Positions 11,090 to 23,562 of a stretch of DNA of 64,000 nucleotides are shown here, one piece after another. The stretch covers positions 53,215,636 through 53,279,635 of the forward strand of contig NC_081414.1 of assembly GCF_030272615.1 (NCBI RefSeq), in the 5' to 3' direction. The position numbers and the translations under genes were made by a program. A model generated the notes under the pieces. It did not search any database and was not told the DNA's origin. It saw only the letters and a list, made by a program, of their open reading frames with translations. This stretch comes from Cryptomeria japonica (Eukaryota > Streptophyta > Pinopsida > Cupressales > Cupressaceae). Numbering within the stretch: position 1 is the first letter of the stretch; every line of letters starts with the position of its first letter.

Positions 11090-12866
11090 TTGGCTCAAAT
11101 GCTTCAAGATTTCAAGAAAGAAGTATATGACATGAAAATCCAACAAAATAAATCAATGACTCCATTTGAAAAACAAATGCATGATATCAAGAGTGAGAAA
11201 CTTCAAAGAATGCTAAAAGGATTATATGATTTGACAATCAAATACCAAATAATTGATGATCAAAAGCCAAATCTCAAACAAGCTCACAAGACACCTTCAC
11301 CAAGACATAAAGACATTTCCTCCAAATATCCTCTAGATAGACAGTTTACACCTTTGGGGCAATCTATTGAGTCAGCTTTGGAAGAGCTTCTTAAGAACAA
11401 TCTTATCATATTGCCTAAAAAGACCACACGGGGATGTGAAGTTTTGAGTAATTACTGTGCATATCATAGGCATACAAACATAAGACTTCAATGTGTATGG
11501 AATTAAAACATAAGATTCAAGATCTCATTCATAATGGTGTCATTGAAATTGAAGATCCTAATGACTCACCTAAAGAAAAAGAAGGAACTACTTCTAAGCA
11601 TGATCAAAATCATGAACCTATGTCAAGCAAGGCTCCATATGTGGCCTCCATCTCTTCCATAATGCCTCCATCTCCTAAAACTTCTCAGAAACAATCCATA
11701 CCATCTCCTTCAAACAATGAAACTTCTCATATTTACCTTCGAGGGCTATCTCCTATATTGATACAAGTTCCTCTAAAGATTTAAAAATCCCAGATCCTAT
11801 GCCATCATGCACTCCAATTCCAAACGTACGCACTCCAGAGAGTCCCACTCAAAATGCTTCCCCATCATGCCAAAATATGGAGATCTTCCAAGAATCCCCT
11901 ATGCCTATGCAAAATCCTATCCCTTCCTTAGAAGTGACTCCATGTCAAGAGGATAATCTGAAAAATGAAGAAACAAGTCCTATCTTAAATCAAGATCAAG
12001 ACACCAAAACTCCTCAATCCCATCTAATGATTGAAAAATATCCTACCTACCTAGAATCCCATGATGATCCCCTTATACCTTTCCATTTCTTCCAAGATGA
12101 TCCCTTTCCATCTCAAGAGAAAATCATCCTTCCATATCCCATTCCTAATCCACTTCCTCAGAAATATCATGATGCCTCCTCCACCTTTTCAAATGATCCT
12201 ATTCAAAATGAAGAGTCAAACACCCTTCCTACTCTATCCAATGGTCCTCTTCCATGCCAAGATCAAAGTATCCCTTCATCTCCTTGTCATAATCCTCCAT
12301 TTTCACCTCAAGGATCCATTATGCCTACAAATCCCCTTCGTTATCCTATCATTCCTTACATTCCACCTCCATCTCATAATGGACTCGCGTCTTCCTCCCA
12401 AAGAAAAGTGTATCCTACAAGTCAAAATATTTATAAAGGCAAAGGGGTAAATCTCCACAAGAAAGAACCCCTCCATATTAAAGAAAATGTTAAAGGTCAT
12501 GGCCTTAGGGACATTTCTCAAGATGTTGGTATCTCTCATAAATCCTACATTTCTCCAGTTAAATCCAAATATACATTTGTCCCTGTTTGATGTTGGTATC
12601 TCTCATAAATATGCATTAAAGATGTTGGTGTTGATACCATACATACATTCACTCAACCACTTGAAGAAGACTTGGAAACTTCATCCAATGACTTTGAGGA
12701 CTCTGACAATAGTCTTGTTTATGACAATATCTACTCAGCATCAAACTCTGAATCCTCTAATATAAATGGCAAGAATCTGTCTACTGATCTTGTTACTATC
12801 GAACCACGATATGAAGTTCAGCCTGGCATAGAGAAAAATGCTACAAGTAGGTCTATTAGATTAGGT
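11090..12866 (+). pseudogene. E3 gag C-terminal region and proline-rich linker
   Basis: Fragments in shifting frames match the E7 gag: a FTPLGQSIESALEEL segment (TPLGEPLESIFKKL in E7), a zinc-knuckle-like segment with YCAYHRHT, then KIQDLIHNGVIEIED. A long Pro/Ser-rich linker (11799-12590) follows. The core Gag domain upstream is not recognisable. The coding sequence stops being retrotransposon at 12866, where E4 has inserted. Taking out E4 and one AGGT joins it in frame to 23563. Frame breaks near 11506 and 11784 are evident. Confidence 0.65.
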
Positions 12867-12892
12867 GGGTAAACGCACAAAGTTGGGTCCCA
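12867..12892 (+). repeat. E4 left terminal inverted repeat
   Basis: Begins GGGTAAACGCACAAAG and pairs with 23533-23558 without gaps. The first 16 bases are almost the same as the start of E12 at 62855 (GGGTAAGTGCACAAAG). Confidence 0.8.
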
Positions 12893-12929
12893 ATCCCGCA
12901 AAAGTCCGCGGGTTGGGAAATGAACCCGC

Positions 12930-13160
12930 TAGAAACAGGTGCCCGATTTTTACAAATCAAGCACCCGTTTAGCTTCGGGTGCCCGAGCCATAAAGAAACG
13001 GGTGCCCGAAGCTAAACGGGCGCCCGATTTGAAAAAAATGAGCGCCCGTTTTGAAAAAAATGGGCGCCCATTTTTAAAATGTATTTATTTTATTTTTTTA
13101 ACCATTTTCTATCATTTTTACTATTTGAAAAACGGGTAGGCGTTTCTGAGGAGCACGGGT
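12930..13160. repeat. E4 left subterminal GC-rich palindrome array
   Basis: About seven or eight copies of variants of ACGGGYGCCCGTTT, many with a palindromic GGGCGCCC or GGGTGCCC core, spaced 15-25 bp apart. They stand out sharply from the AT-rich surroundings. Clustered short subterminal motifs are typical transposase binding sites in some DNA transposon families; the function here is inferred. Confidence 0.75.
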
Positions 13161-13744
13161 ACCTTTTTTTTCAACCCAGCTGACCCCCTAGATAATTTTT
13201 ACCTCCTTCCAAGTATTTAGTTTTATTTTTTATGTTCTATTTTATTTATTTTTATTATTTTTCATAAAAAAATGTTAATGTATTGTTATTTTTTTATTTT
13301 TATGTTTTAAAGTTTGAAAATTGTCTTTTATTTTATTTTATTTCATGTTTAAAATAGTTTTTAGTTTTCAAATATTACAAAAAACATGAATAGTAAAAAC
13401 CATAGGAAAAAAACAAAAAACAAAAATGTAAACGAACAATAAACATTAGACACAAAAAATAGACAATAAACCCTGAACAGAAAAATGAACACTAAACCCT
13501 AAATAGAAGAAAAACAAACAAGTCCCAGGAGAAATTTGACTATCTTGGTTGATTAACCCTAAACCCTAAACCCTAAATTATAATCTTTAATTAAAACCCT
13601 AAAAATTTATGTTATCAACCACCTTAAGCATTCGTAATGGTGGCTATATTTAGTGTCAGAAATTTTAACATTTTCATGTCCTAAGCAATTGAGTTGGACA
13701 CCATGGATTAATGTTCCTTTTATAATTGCTTCACATCAAAAAAC
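13161..13744. other. AT-rich E4 interior with a short telomere-like tract
   Basis: No gene. AACCCTAAACCCTAAACCCT at about 13555-13577 gives three plant telomere units, and scattered single CCCTAAA-like words precede it near 13490. This is too short to mean a former telomere. Confidence 0.5.
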
Positions 13745-14235
13745 CCATCCTTATCCTTCTGCCCCACACCTAGATTGGTCACCCAATCAACCTCTATTGT
13801 TGGCCCACCATGCCACCTAAAATTCAGCCAAGCATCCACCCAAGCCATCTCTTCCTCTTTACTTCCTAATCATCTTAATATGAACGCTACCAAGTTCGAC
13901 CAAAGAGACCTCTCCACTACATCCCATATTGTACTAACTACTCTTTCCTTATCCTTGAAAACTCCCATGTTCCTTTCTAGCTAGATAGGCCAAATGATGA
14001 TGATAGGAGTTTAATTCCAAATGAACCACAAGATAGGACTAGACATATTAAATTTCAAATAGTCCAAAATATTAGGGAGATTGTGTGGCATCGTCCATTC
14101 AATCCCCCATCTTTGCAAAAATGAATTCCATATTATTTTTGCAAATTCACATTGCACAAAAGGATGATCATAATCTCACTAATTTCCTTACATAAAACAC
14201 ACTTGAAAGAACCCCAATGCCCCATAAGTTGTAGT
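13745..14235 (-). pseudogene. LINE (non-LTR) RT C-terminal fragment
   Basis: Translation of the minus strand with several stops gives a zinc-binding RT tail of the plant LINE type: a Cys/His cluster, then PFVQCEFAKIIWNSFLQRWG, an ILWFIW segment and WPI.LERN. This corresponds to the zf-RVT region found after RT in plant L1-like elements. It is a scrap; neither the RT core nor a poly(A) tail is seen. It is probably an insertion inside E4. Confidence 0.6.
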
Positions 14236-16053
14236 AAGTATTATTGGCCATTATTATTGGCCATTACATTTAATTTTCAAACTAAAAATTGTGAGATATG
14301 CATTATAAGTGTTGTAGACAAGGTTGACATGGAAATATCCATAACTAAAATGGTTTTATTATTTTCATTAATAACAAAAGGAAAAATATGCTGAGCTAGA
14401 TGCATACCAAACTATTCAATTGAATTGGATTTTCAAATTTTGAAGTGATTAATTTGTCCTATCAACCCCGTTAGATTTGATATGTTTGAGTAAATTCAAA
14501 TCGCAATACCTAATTATAGGCTTGTCAATTACCCTCGTCACTCAGTAGTTTTCTTTTATATCTAATTAGATTCTTGGAAAAGAATTAGTTTTAATCATTT
14601 AAGTATGCACTCATTAGTTTTAATTATTATTAATTTATTATATATAAAACAACATTAATAATATTTCTAATAATAATATTAATTAAATATTTACAAATTA
14701 TATTATATACTATTTTTTATTAATGATCTAATATTTAGATTAATAATTGCGACCAAATAATCAATAGAGAAACCATTTTACAAAAGAATCATAGTTATCC
14801 CAAATAATCTAATTTAGATGAGTTATGTATTCTAATATATGACAAAATTTTTTGGATAGGTTTCATTATATAAACCCCACTAAATTACTTAAAAATTTAC
14901 ATGTCTATATAAATTTATTTTGCCAAGTATATATTAAATTAAAAAATTGATTATATATTTATATGTGTATGTATCATTTTACATTTAGAATGAATTGATT
15001 CTAAATTTTTTATGATTATTGCTTGTATTTCATTACCAAATGTTTATTCTAATTGATATAATTGATGTACATAATTAAAATATATTTTGAAAATTATTTA
15101 ATATGTAAATAAAATTTGATCTTAAGTAAATAAATTATTTAATATGATATAATAAATTTCCTCTTAAGTATCACCATCGAAGGGTATGTGATCTTCATCT
15201 AGTACAAATGGAATGAAACAATCTACAATAGGATCCTCTAGGAATGGAGAGATATGAGAGTCTCCATGGATCTCCTAAAGTCTATTCCAAAGTGTGTGGG
15301 GGAAATCAATATCCAATGCAATACACATAGAATCATGATCTTGATAAGTTAGATCAAATCACTCCTACATGGTCAATGATGTTACACCAAGATTATATAA
15401 TTTCTAGTGTTTCTAGTTTAGGTATGACTCCATACATAAAAGGAAAGTGATTACACCACCTTAAAACTTATCAAGATACCATTTTACAAAAGAATCATAG
15501 TTATCCCTTTCTAATTTTACCACAAAAGGATGAATAGAGAAACCTATGATACCTCCTCAAATAAAATCTTAAAAGATCAATAAAATCAATACATATCAAA
15601 CATATCAAACAAATTCATCTCATGTAAGACGATCATTTTCAAGTGCCAAGATGTCCAAGTAAATGACTAGAATGTGAAATCACAAAAAATGGTCATTTAT
15701 TCAAGCTTCAACTTAGTGTAGTACTACTAGTTGTGATCACTAAATCATCCAATGATTCTAGAAAAGAACACAACAAAGTAGTACATGTATTAACAAGTTC
15801 ATAGATATAACTTATGACTCTAACTTATGATTTATAATTTAGTGTATATACAAGTTTGATTCATGCTTTATATATGTTGTTCAGGTCCACACCACTACCA
15901 ATATTGGTACGGCTATGGGGTTGAGCCAGATGCAACCATCGACATTATCATTTGAGGCACGATGATTATACAAATAATTTCTAATTTGTTTATACTATGT
16001 ACCTGGCTTTTATAGGGATTATCAAAATTGATGTACAATGTTTTTTTTTGCAG
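14236..16053. other. AT-rich E4 interior, no clear gene
   Basis: Mostly low-complexity AT-rich sequence. A 30-bp direct repeat (ACCATTTTACAAAAGAATCA...) occurs at about 14771-14800 and 15478-15507, a sign of local rearrangement. A possible upstream exon of the plus-strand gene lies near 15890-15960, after a TTCAG acceptor, but lacks a GT donor. Confidence 0.4.
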
Positions 16054-16512
16054 GATTTGGCTACGACCACTTTTCTTGTTCATGATAGTGGACCTCCACG
16101 TACCAGTGAGGGCATTGTAGAGCACGGTCATATGGTAATTTATTTTAAATTTTTTAGTATTTAATTACTTTATAAGTGAATTATGCAAGTAACTTCTTCT
16201 CATGTTAAATCTTCTTCTCATGTAAAATCTTTTAATAATGTACAGGAGGGTGCAAACACTGATACTGCACAAGAGTGTGGAGTCACTGATACTGCACAGG
16301 AGGGTGGAGTCACTGATACTGCACAGGAGTGTGGAGTCATTGATACTACACAGGAGGGTGGAGTCACTGATACTGCACAAGAGGGTGGAGACACTGATAT
16401 TGCATAGACATAGGATGGTGCATCTTAGGACCACGTGCAGCAGGATGATTCATCTCAGCCACCTTCACGTGGAGTGAAGAGGACTGCAGATGAGATGCAT
16501 GCAAGTTCTTAG
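16054..16512 (+). pseudogene. E4 plus-strand gene fragment with two exons and a 9-residue repeat
   Basis: Two exons fit splice signals and phase: 16054-16134 (acceptor TTTGCAG, donor GTAATT) and 16246-16512 (acceptor GTACAG). The second encodes about five and a half copies of DTAQEGGVT and ends PPSRGVKRTADEMHASS, then TAG at 16510-16512. Three in-frame TAG codons interrupt it (16405-16407, 16411-16413 and near 16426), each one transition from CAG. I recognise no domain. It points toward the oppositely oriented transposase gene, so the two genes are convergent, as in two-gene DNA transposons. It may alternatively be a captured gene tail. Confidence 0.45.
16257..16402 (+). repeat. 27-bp minisatellite in frame
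   Basis: Five and a half tandem copies of a 27-bp unit (GATACTGCACAGGAGGGTGG...), a multiple of three, so the protein repeat stays in frame. Confidence 0.85.
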
Positions 16513-17659
16513 ATTGTATATTTTAGATCATTTCATGTTATTGTATTGTGGACTTTTTATGATGACACTTGTTATGTTATCCCGGGACTTGTTATTATGT
16601 GATTATATATAGGACTTGTTGGTATGTGTTATGTGATTATATATAGGACTTTATGTCATTTCCTTGCTATTATGATATCAAGTTGTGTTATGTGATTTGG
16701 CGCACCCTAGTGATTATATATGTGATACATTGTTTTGTTATTATGTTATTTGGACTTTTTTTAATGTCATTTCCTTATTAAATTATTATTTCAAGACTTG
16801 TTATTATGTCATCAAGAATTGTTATGTGATTGTATATAGGACTTTTTATTTATGACTTGTTATGTGATCTATTTATGACTTTATATATTAACATTGTGAT
16901 TGATCATCTTATAGTGCAACAATTTATAATTCAATGTGCACAAAATAACATTAAGAATAAGATAACTAATACAATATTGTTTATGAAACCAAAATTGTAT
17001 CAAATGTAGACAAATACAATGTTAAAGGGACAAAGAAAAACAATTATCATGATTAAATATCTAAAAGAGTTCACACAAGTATTGACTTATTAATTATAAA
17101 TGAATCTCATAGAGGAATCATGATTATCATGATTATATAAAAGGATTATTAATTATAAATGAATCTCATAGAGGAATCCAATAGATTGATGGAACTAAGG
17201 CTAACCAAATTATTAGGAAGCTACAAACATAGTATCGACTTTCCTCTTAAGTTGACCACACTACTTTACTAGTGTATTGATGGTTTATTAGTGCGGATAG
17301 TAGTGGTATGAAAAGCATGGACTTCATGGTTCTAAAATAAAAAAAGTACACTATAAATATAGATTTGTCATACAATGATAAATATAGAGTCAGGTCATAT
17401 TTAAGACATAATTCTATCTTTGAACTTACAATTAATCTATGAAGAGATTACAATAAAATAAATATATTCAATTGTAACACAATTACAATGTGCACAAAAT
17501 AACATTAAGAAGAAGATAACTAATACAATGTTGTTTATGAAACCAAAATTGTATCAAATGTAGACAAATACAATGTTAAAGGGACAAAGAAAAATAATTA
17601 TCATGATTAAATATAAAAGAGTTCACACAAGTAACACAAACTTACATGCATATAAATTT
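16513..17659. other. E4 intergenic region with a duplicated 150-bp block
   Basis: AT-rich sequence between two convergent genes. A block of about 150 bp at 16932-17081 recurs in direct orientation at 17486-17633 with few differences. A 35-bp sequence (TTATAAATGAATCTCATAGA...) is also duplicated at about 17092-17176. No coding sequence is seen. Confidence 0.7.
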
Positions 17660-20600
17660 GATTCAACCTAATGTACCATCTGAATCCTCTCTCTTCTGCA
17701 ATGCGTCTATGATTGCCTCATGCTCTTCTACTGAAAGTGTCCACAATACCTTATTAGCAGGTCTACCTTTGTATCTTTCTAATTTGATGTTTGTTGCCAC
17801 CACCAAATGAGAATAGTGTATAATCTTCTTTTCTGATTGGTAGTCTTCATAAGCTAGTGAGCCATTCCTTCTTGTTAAGTATTTGCGTAGCCATGTACCA
17901 ACCACCACAATAGACCCAACTGGATACTGAAAACCATCATCATCTACTTGATCACATATCAACTTTTTCTTAGGTTCTACACATCTAGCTAGCCAATACT
18001 CAACCTGCTCATCATTATCCTCAGGTGCAACAACAGCATACACATGTCCTATAAAAAAAATTTAAGTACAATGTGTAGAAATAAAACTTGTTAGAATTTA
18101 TAATTCAAATATGTAATCATAAATTATATGACAATACATAAAAATATATAATTTAAAGTTATAAACAATAAATTGAATTAAATTACCAGGTTATATGAGG
18201 TTTGAAACACGATCATAATCTTCTAATGCAAATGCATGATCGGGGTCTTCATTTCTTCTAACATCTTCATATTGTGTCTCAGTAGGTGTTAAGGATTTGT
18301 GTTGCCATTCTTCGACCCATTCCGTATTCTCGCATTCTTCCCATTCACCTGCAACACAAAATTGACAAAAACATGCAAGCTCTCTAGTCCATATAGTCCA
18401 AGTGTTAGAATTATAACTCCTAAATGAATGCCATCTAGCTGACCCATTTATTGTATCACAATCAAATCTTGGAAGGATATTCTCCTCTTTAACTAGCCAG
18501 AAGAAACGTCTAATTGTAGAGTTCTGACTTGATCCTGTGGATAAATTTGCACTACACCAATCCATAATTGCACTTGCATTTTTAAATTTAGCCTTTTCCT
18601 CAAATTTGAGTTGCTCTCTACAAAGGGCTCTCTTAACACATGCACCGACACCGTCATGTTCTCCTTTCCCATGTCTAGCCTCAAAAAAACTCCAAATGTG
18701 TTTGATATTAGTTTTCTTATGAATCCTACTCAACCAATAAAACATTCTAGCATTCTTGAATTGCCCTGTGCAATTATCAGACCATATTAGATGTTGTGTC
18801 ATCTGAATTTCTCTCTCCCTCAAATTCTGAAAAAATGTCTTGAAACAAAACTGGACAAACTCAGATGAGTGTAATTTATTATCACTCATATAGAAATGGT
18901 ACTCTCTCAAAATTTTGCAATCCTCTTGTGTACTATCTGGTGCATGCCTATAGACAATATGGATAAAAATTGATACCTGCACTGAATTGTAGTATTGTGA
19001 TTGTACCTCATCTTGTGGTGCAAGCGTGTAGTTCTCTGCAAAGTCAACAACCAAAAGTATACTACCAACAGGAAATGTATCCTTACATATTCAAAATTGA
19101 CCATCGAGCCATCTATCATTTTGAGTGTGTTTAACATATTTAGGTATGATGTTACTCTTGAATTCATTCATAAATGCATGAACACTAACTCTTTCAGTGA
19201 TTAGATCGCATCATTTTCCAACCTTTCCATCCTTCAGTGGATACTCAATAGTTTTAAATCTTTTATCATAAATTAATTGTTGTCCAAAATTATTTGAAAG
19301 ATTTTCATGCAAACATTCATCCAACAATGCAATATTGCCACATATATCACATACACCAGAAACACATGCATTGAAAAGAAAATTATGTTCATTTAGTTGG
19401 TTGCAAAACAAACTTGAAATAAACTCTTTTATAGTTTCAGGTGGTATATTTATACCACATTCTTGGAACATTCCATTACTATGCATGGTAACACGTATAT
19501 ATCGAAATACATCATAATGGTAGCGAAATTAAACATGAGTTTTGCAACAACATGTGACTCTTTCCTTGTTAATTCGAACATACCAAGGTTTACACTTTTC
19601 AAAAGACCTTTGACAAATGCTAATAGTCAACACCTTATCATCCAAAAACTTTTTATACAATTCAGTTTGAGTCATGTCCAATAGTGTTTTGGATGTGGAT
19701 CACGAATTTTTGACCCAACTCTTAATTTAAGAACATCTCTAACATTAGGTGATACTCTCGTATTATCGTGCCAGAATTTTTTGATCAAATTTTTGACTTC
19801 ACCAGTAAGTTTCATATCAGACCTTGGTAGTCTACCACTAAAAGTCCACAATTTGTTTGCCGGATCACTTTCAAAATTAACTCTTTTTTTTACAGCTCTT
19901 GACAAATTTTTGTGATGAATATTAAGATATCCACTTATGTTACTCATCATTCTTTTATTAGAAGTTGTTTGGCTTACTAAAGTTGTTGTTATTGCCCGTC
20001 ATGCTGCATTTTTATCTTTAGAACGACTTTTCTTTCCAATTGTATCAAAGGCGCTAGCAACAGTCGATACAACTTGTTTTAAAGACTCTTCCTTCTTCTT
20101 GGGTTTGACATAAAAGCCTAACTTCTTCATCACTTTTCGCATTTTAGTCATTTTAATTAGTTGTACCATTAATTGACATTGAAACCCAAATTTATTATTA
20201 TAAAAAAAATGTCTAAACAATCTATTTGCATGTGTCCTAATCTGTCTCCATGAAACCAAGCCAAGAAGGTTGTCTAGTACATCACTTTTAATTTCAAAAT
20301 TTTCATTCATTTGATTATCATTCAAACATGTTTCATTTTCAATTGGTGTTTCCATGTCTACATACACATTATTGGTTTTAGTTGCAAGTGGATTTTTAAT
20401 TTCATTTGGAGTTTCAAATTTGGTTTCAATTTCAGTTTCAAGTTGAGATCTAGTTTCATTTGGGGTTTCAATTTGGATTTCGATTTCACTTTCAGCTTGA
20501 CTTCTAATTTCATTTGGGGTTTGATTTTCAATTAGAATTTCATTTAATAAGTAACCTGCTTCTACTAAATCACCAATTTCTTCATGAGAAAAAGCATAGA

Positions 20601-22401
20601 GCTATGAAGACATACATGTATCCAATAATGGATTAGAAGATGCACCTGAATTAAATGGTTCTATTGTGTTTCCTTTGTCAGCATTTATGGTCTCATTGAT
20701 GTTCTCCTCTTCTAAAATGATTGTGGATCTTGAAGCTCCTTGTCTCTATTGGCAATATTGCATTATAATAGACAATGAAAGATTGTTAGCATTTCAATAA
20801 GGATATTGAGAAGGTTTTTGATGATTATGGATATAACTGATTAAAGATGTTTTACTATCTTGATATTATTATTTTGTCGTTGATTTTCTAATTCAGTATG
20901 ATGTTGCCATATCTTGAGAAGTATGATATGAAGATTATAAAGAAGTCGGTAAGTCAGTAAAAGACACAGGAAAGAATATGATGAATAAAGGGATGAATAA
21001 GGTATTCAATGGGCAACTACTACTGAGTCAAACAATGATGAGATCATGATGTTTTAGATTGTTTTAACATCATACATATGTTGTAAAATGTAAAGGTTAA
21101 TACTATACTATGTTATCAGGCAAAGAACCTAGTCGGTAAACCTTAAGGAACCTAGTCGGTAAACCCTAAGGTTATCGCTATCGGTTAATGAAGGCTGAAT
21201 GCCTATTGAGTGAAGTTTAGTATTCACCGATTTGTTACCGAGTTGTAACCGAGCTATAACAGAATGAATTAAATGTTTACATGCGGTATTTAATGAAAGA
21301 AGCTGATGAGCTGGAGCAGATCAATGATTGGTAAGTTGTGGAAGAAGTTTGTTAACGAATCTAAGGCAATGGAAAGTCGATATGAAGATCTACAGTTCAG
21401 ATTGAATTGGAATACCCTGGCACAAGTTCCAAGACTATTATGCAAGTTCCAAGGTGAGGTAAAACATTTTCAGATCAAAAGATGCATTGAACCTGGACAA
21501 GATTGAAGATCTGATGGCTATGATTGATCATGGGAAATGTGATCAAGGAGATTAAGCGATTACCTAATTGTTTATAAATAGGAAACAGTTGATAAACAAT
21601 GTATGCGAGCAAGTGTATGCACAAGGATGCTACATAGTGATTACCGAGCACAGAAGCTTGAAGACCTGTTAGAATAACAGATTATAGAAGCCTAGCAGAT
21701 AGACAAGATTAGTTCTATGTCTAAATTGTATTGAACAAATAGGAATCTGCTTTAGCATTTTAGATGTGAAGTTGCAGATAGATTTTTATTACTGTTATTT
21801 TGTGTAAGTGACAGAAAATCTCTTAACCGAGTGGACTTAAAAATCTTATATGTAAATCCTCTAGCAAGGTGACATTCTGATTGAGTGTTTGAAATCCTTT
21901 GACAAGGTCACTTCTAACAAAGTGAAGATCCTAACAGATCTGAGGGAAATCCCTTAACCAGGTCACATCTAGCAATGTGTTTGTAATCTTTAACAGGATT
22001 TTCTTTTAACTGAGCATACTCTAGAAGAGTATATTTCTTAGTGGGTCTGAAATCCCACAGTGGTTTTTCCCTATTTGGGTTTCCACGTTAAATCTGGTGT
22101 TATGAGGTTTATATTGTTCATATGCTTTTGAGTTTGCATGCTTGACAATTTTGGATATATGACTAATATATATGTTACCGAGGTTGAATCTGATGTTTTT
22201 ATCGATGATTAAGTTTGTATGATTCACCCCCCCTCTCATCTTGTTGGCTATTGGATCTATACTTATATTAAGTATCAGAACTATTAGTTTCATTCTTGAT
22301 ATTGTCTCTCATTGATGCATTGCCTCCTTCTCCCTATTGGTTGCAATCTCCTTAGTAGTCAAAACCTTCCTTTGACTCTTCCTACATTGATTTGATCCCA
22401 T
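17660..22401 (-). pseudogene. E4 transposase gene, intron-containing, decayed, interrupted by E5
   Basis: The minus-strand reading starts at ATG 22401 (MGSNQCRKSQRK) and is cut by LTR E5. It resumes near 20760 with a degenerate ETPNEIRSQ repeat and continues through KFWHDNTRVSPN (about 19790) and a Cys-rich segment with CDICG (about 19340). The core is at 19054-18191, with DFAENYTL, SDNCTGQFKN and EARHGKGEHDG. An intron (about 18049-18186) separates a last exon (17663-18043) with VYAVVAPEDND and VVVGTWL. The conserved acidic residues D (DFAEN), D (SDNC) and E/D (HGKGEHDG) look like an RNase H-fold DDE/D triad. Frames are broken by stops and small shifts. Proteins with these motifs recur uncharacterised in many eukaryotes; the assignment as transposase is inferred from motifs plus the flanking inverted repeats. 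Confidence 0.65.
20784..22276 (+). repeat. E5: Copia-type LTR within the E4 transposase
   Basis: Starts TGTTAGCATTTC and shows late-LTR features shared with the other Copia LTRs: GGGTTTCCACGTTAAA near 22078 and GATTCACCCCCCCTCTCA near 22221. It ends close to a degraded primer-site-like ATTAAGTATCAGAAC (about 22267-22281). It separates the first transposase exon segment (22310-22401) from the rest. It could be a solo LTR or an LTR with a scrap of interior. A 24-bp tandem pair (AACCTAGTCGGTAAACC...) lies at about 21128-21175. No target duplication is clear. Confidence 0.7.
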
Positions 22402-22577
22402 GGCTACACCAAAATTTGAATTCGAATCAATCTCCTTACCAAATCGACAATAAGACAAACAAAGAGAATGATTAATCAAAACACTCTTTGCAAATCATAC
22501 CTGTCAGCCAATGATTGAAAAATCATTCAATCATTGGGATTTGTGCTTGTGGGCCAGATTCTGGCCCAACGGATCTT

Positions 22578-22680
22578 TTCATAAACGGGCGCCCGTTATT
22601 GATTAAAACGGGTGCCCTTTTTTTAAAATGGGCGCCCGTTTCACTTTCAACGGTATAGAGCGAAACGGGTGCCCGTTTTT
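22578..22680. repeat. E4 right subterminal GC-rich array
   Basis: Four copies of the same ACGGGYGCCCGTTT motif as the left array, at about 22586, 22608, 22628 and 22664. Sharing the motif ties this end to the left end of E4. It lies about 880 bp from the right terminus, farther in than its left counterpart. Confidence 0.75.
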
Positions 22681-22689
22681 TTAAATTAG

Positions 22690-23532
22690 GGGCGGGAAAC
22701 ATTCCTTAGCTTTTTTTTTTGCTTCGGGATAGGCTTGGTCTCACCAAGCCTATGCTTGGACCTCCAAAAAAATGACTAAGGTAAAACGACATCAGATTTC
22801 TACCTTGGCCTAATTTTTTGAGGGCCTTTCTGATTGAATTTTTTGATGAAACGAAAACCCATTAGAGTTTTCAACGTCCCGATTTTAAGAATGTAAATTT
22901 TATAGTGATAAGATTACTTTTACTATTTTTGTATTATTTATTAATCAAAAGTGGAACCTAAACCTAAAATACCAATGTTCACTATAACTTTAATAACTTT
23001 TTGATTTTTACGATTTTCGAAAAATAAATTATATGGCATCAATCTACATACAATTATTTTGAATATTTAAAAAAAAAAATGAAAAATATGAAATTTTCAT
23101 CAAATTATGGTGGTCATACACCCGATGTTTTGAAAATATACTTTATTGTCAGTTAAAAATTAATTAAAAAAATATATTTAATAAAAAATAAGAAAAAATA
23201 TTCTCATCATTATTTGGTGTCTTAGGTATCATTTCCTAGAAGGATTTGCAAAAATTCATTTATTTGCATCAAAAAAGGCTAGTCGTACACATGCATGGTA
23301 TGGTCCTGAAACAGGCATTTTGAAAAACTGGTTTTTAAACATGCCTACTAAAAAGGGATTTCTACCATGTGGGTATTAAAATAAATTACATATTTGAAAA
23401 ATAGACTTTGAGCACTATATTTTCTATTGCTAAAGTTTTTTGAGATTCAATCTCTTAAGTGCATCAAATTTTGACATCAATCGACATAAAATTTGAAAAA
23501 CAGAGAAAACACTTCCACTTTTTGCCCAAAAG
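22690..23532. other. E4 right interior, noncoding
   Basis: AT-rich. A self-complementary block AGGCTTGG...CCAAGCCT lies at about 22731-22751; the word ACCAAGCCTA is also found near the left end of E12 (about 62977). No ORF I would trust. Confidence 0.5.
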
Positions 23533-23558
23533 TGGGACTCAACTTCTTGCAGCCACCC
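23533..23558 (-). repeat. E4 right terminal inverted repeat
   Basis: Reverse complement reads GGGTGGCTGCAAGAAG..., pairing with 12867-12892 without gaps. It is followed by the right AGGT target copy. Confidence 0.8.
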
Positions 23559-23562
23559 AGGT

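Larger units (their letters stand above)
12867..23558. mobile_element. E4: DNA transposon with GGGT...ACCC ends
   Basis: It is bounded by 26-bp inverted repeats, GGGTAAACGCACAAAG... at the left and its reverse-complement counterpart GGGTGGCTGCAAGAAG... at the right (19 of 26 positions agree, no gaps). AGGT flanks both ends (12863-12866, 23559-23562) as a 4-bp target duplication. Removing the element with one AGGT restores an open frame in E3, which supports the exact borders. Inside are GC-rich subterminal arrays, a minus-strand transposase gene, a short plus-strand gene fragment, a LINE scrap and LTR E5. The superfamily is uncertain; a 4-bp duplication is known for Sola, Chapaev and Ginger groups among others. 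Confidence 0.8.

Noticed and set aside
13555-13577. Interstitial telomere from a chromosome fusion
   Set aside because: Only three plant telomere units, in a region with scattered related words; too short to support it.
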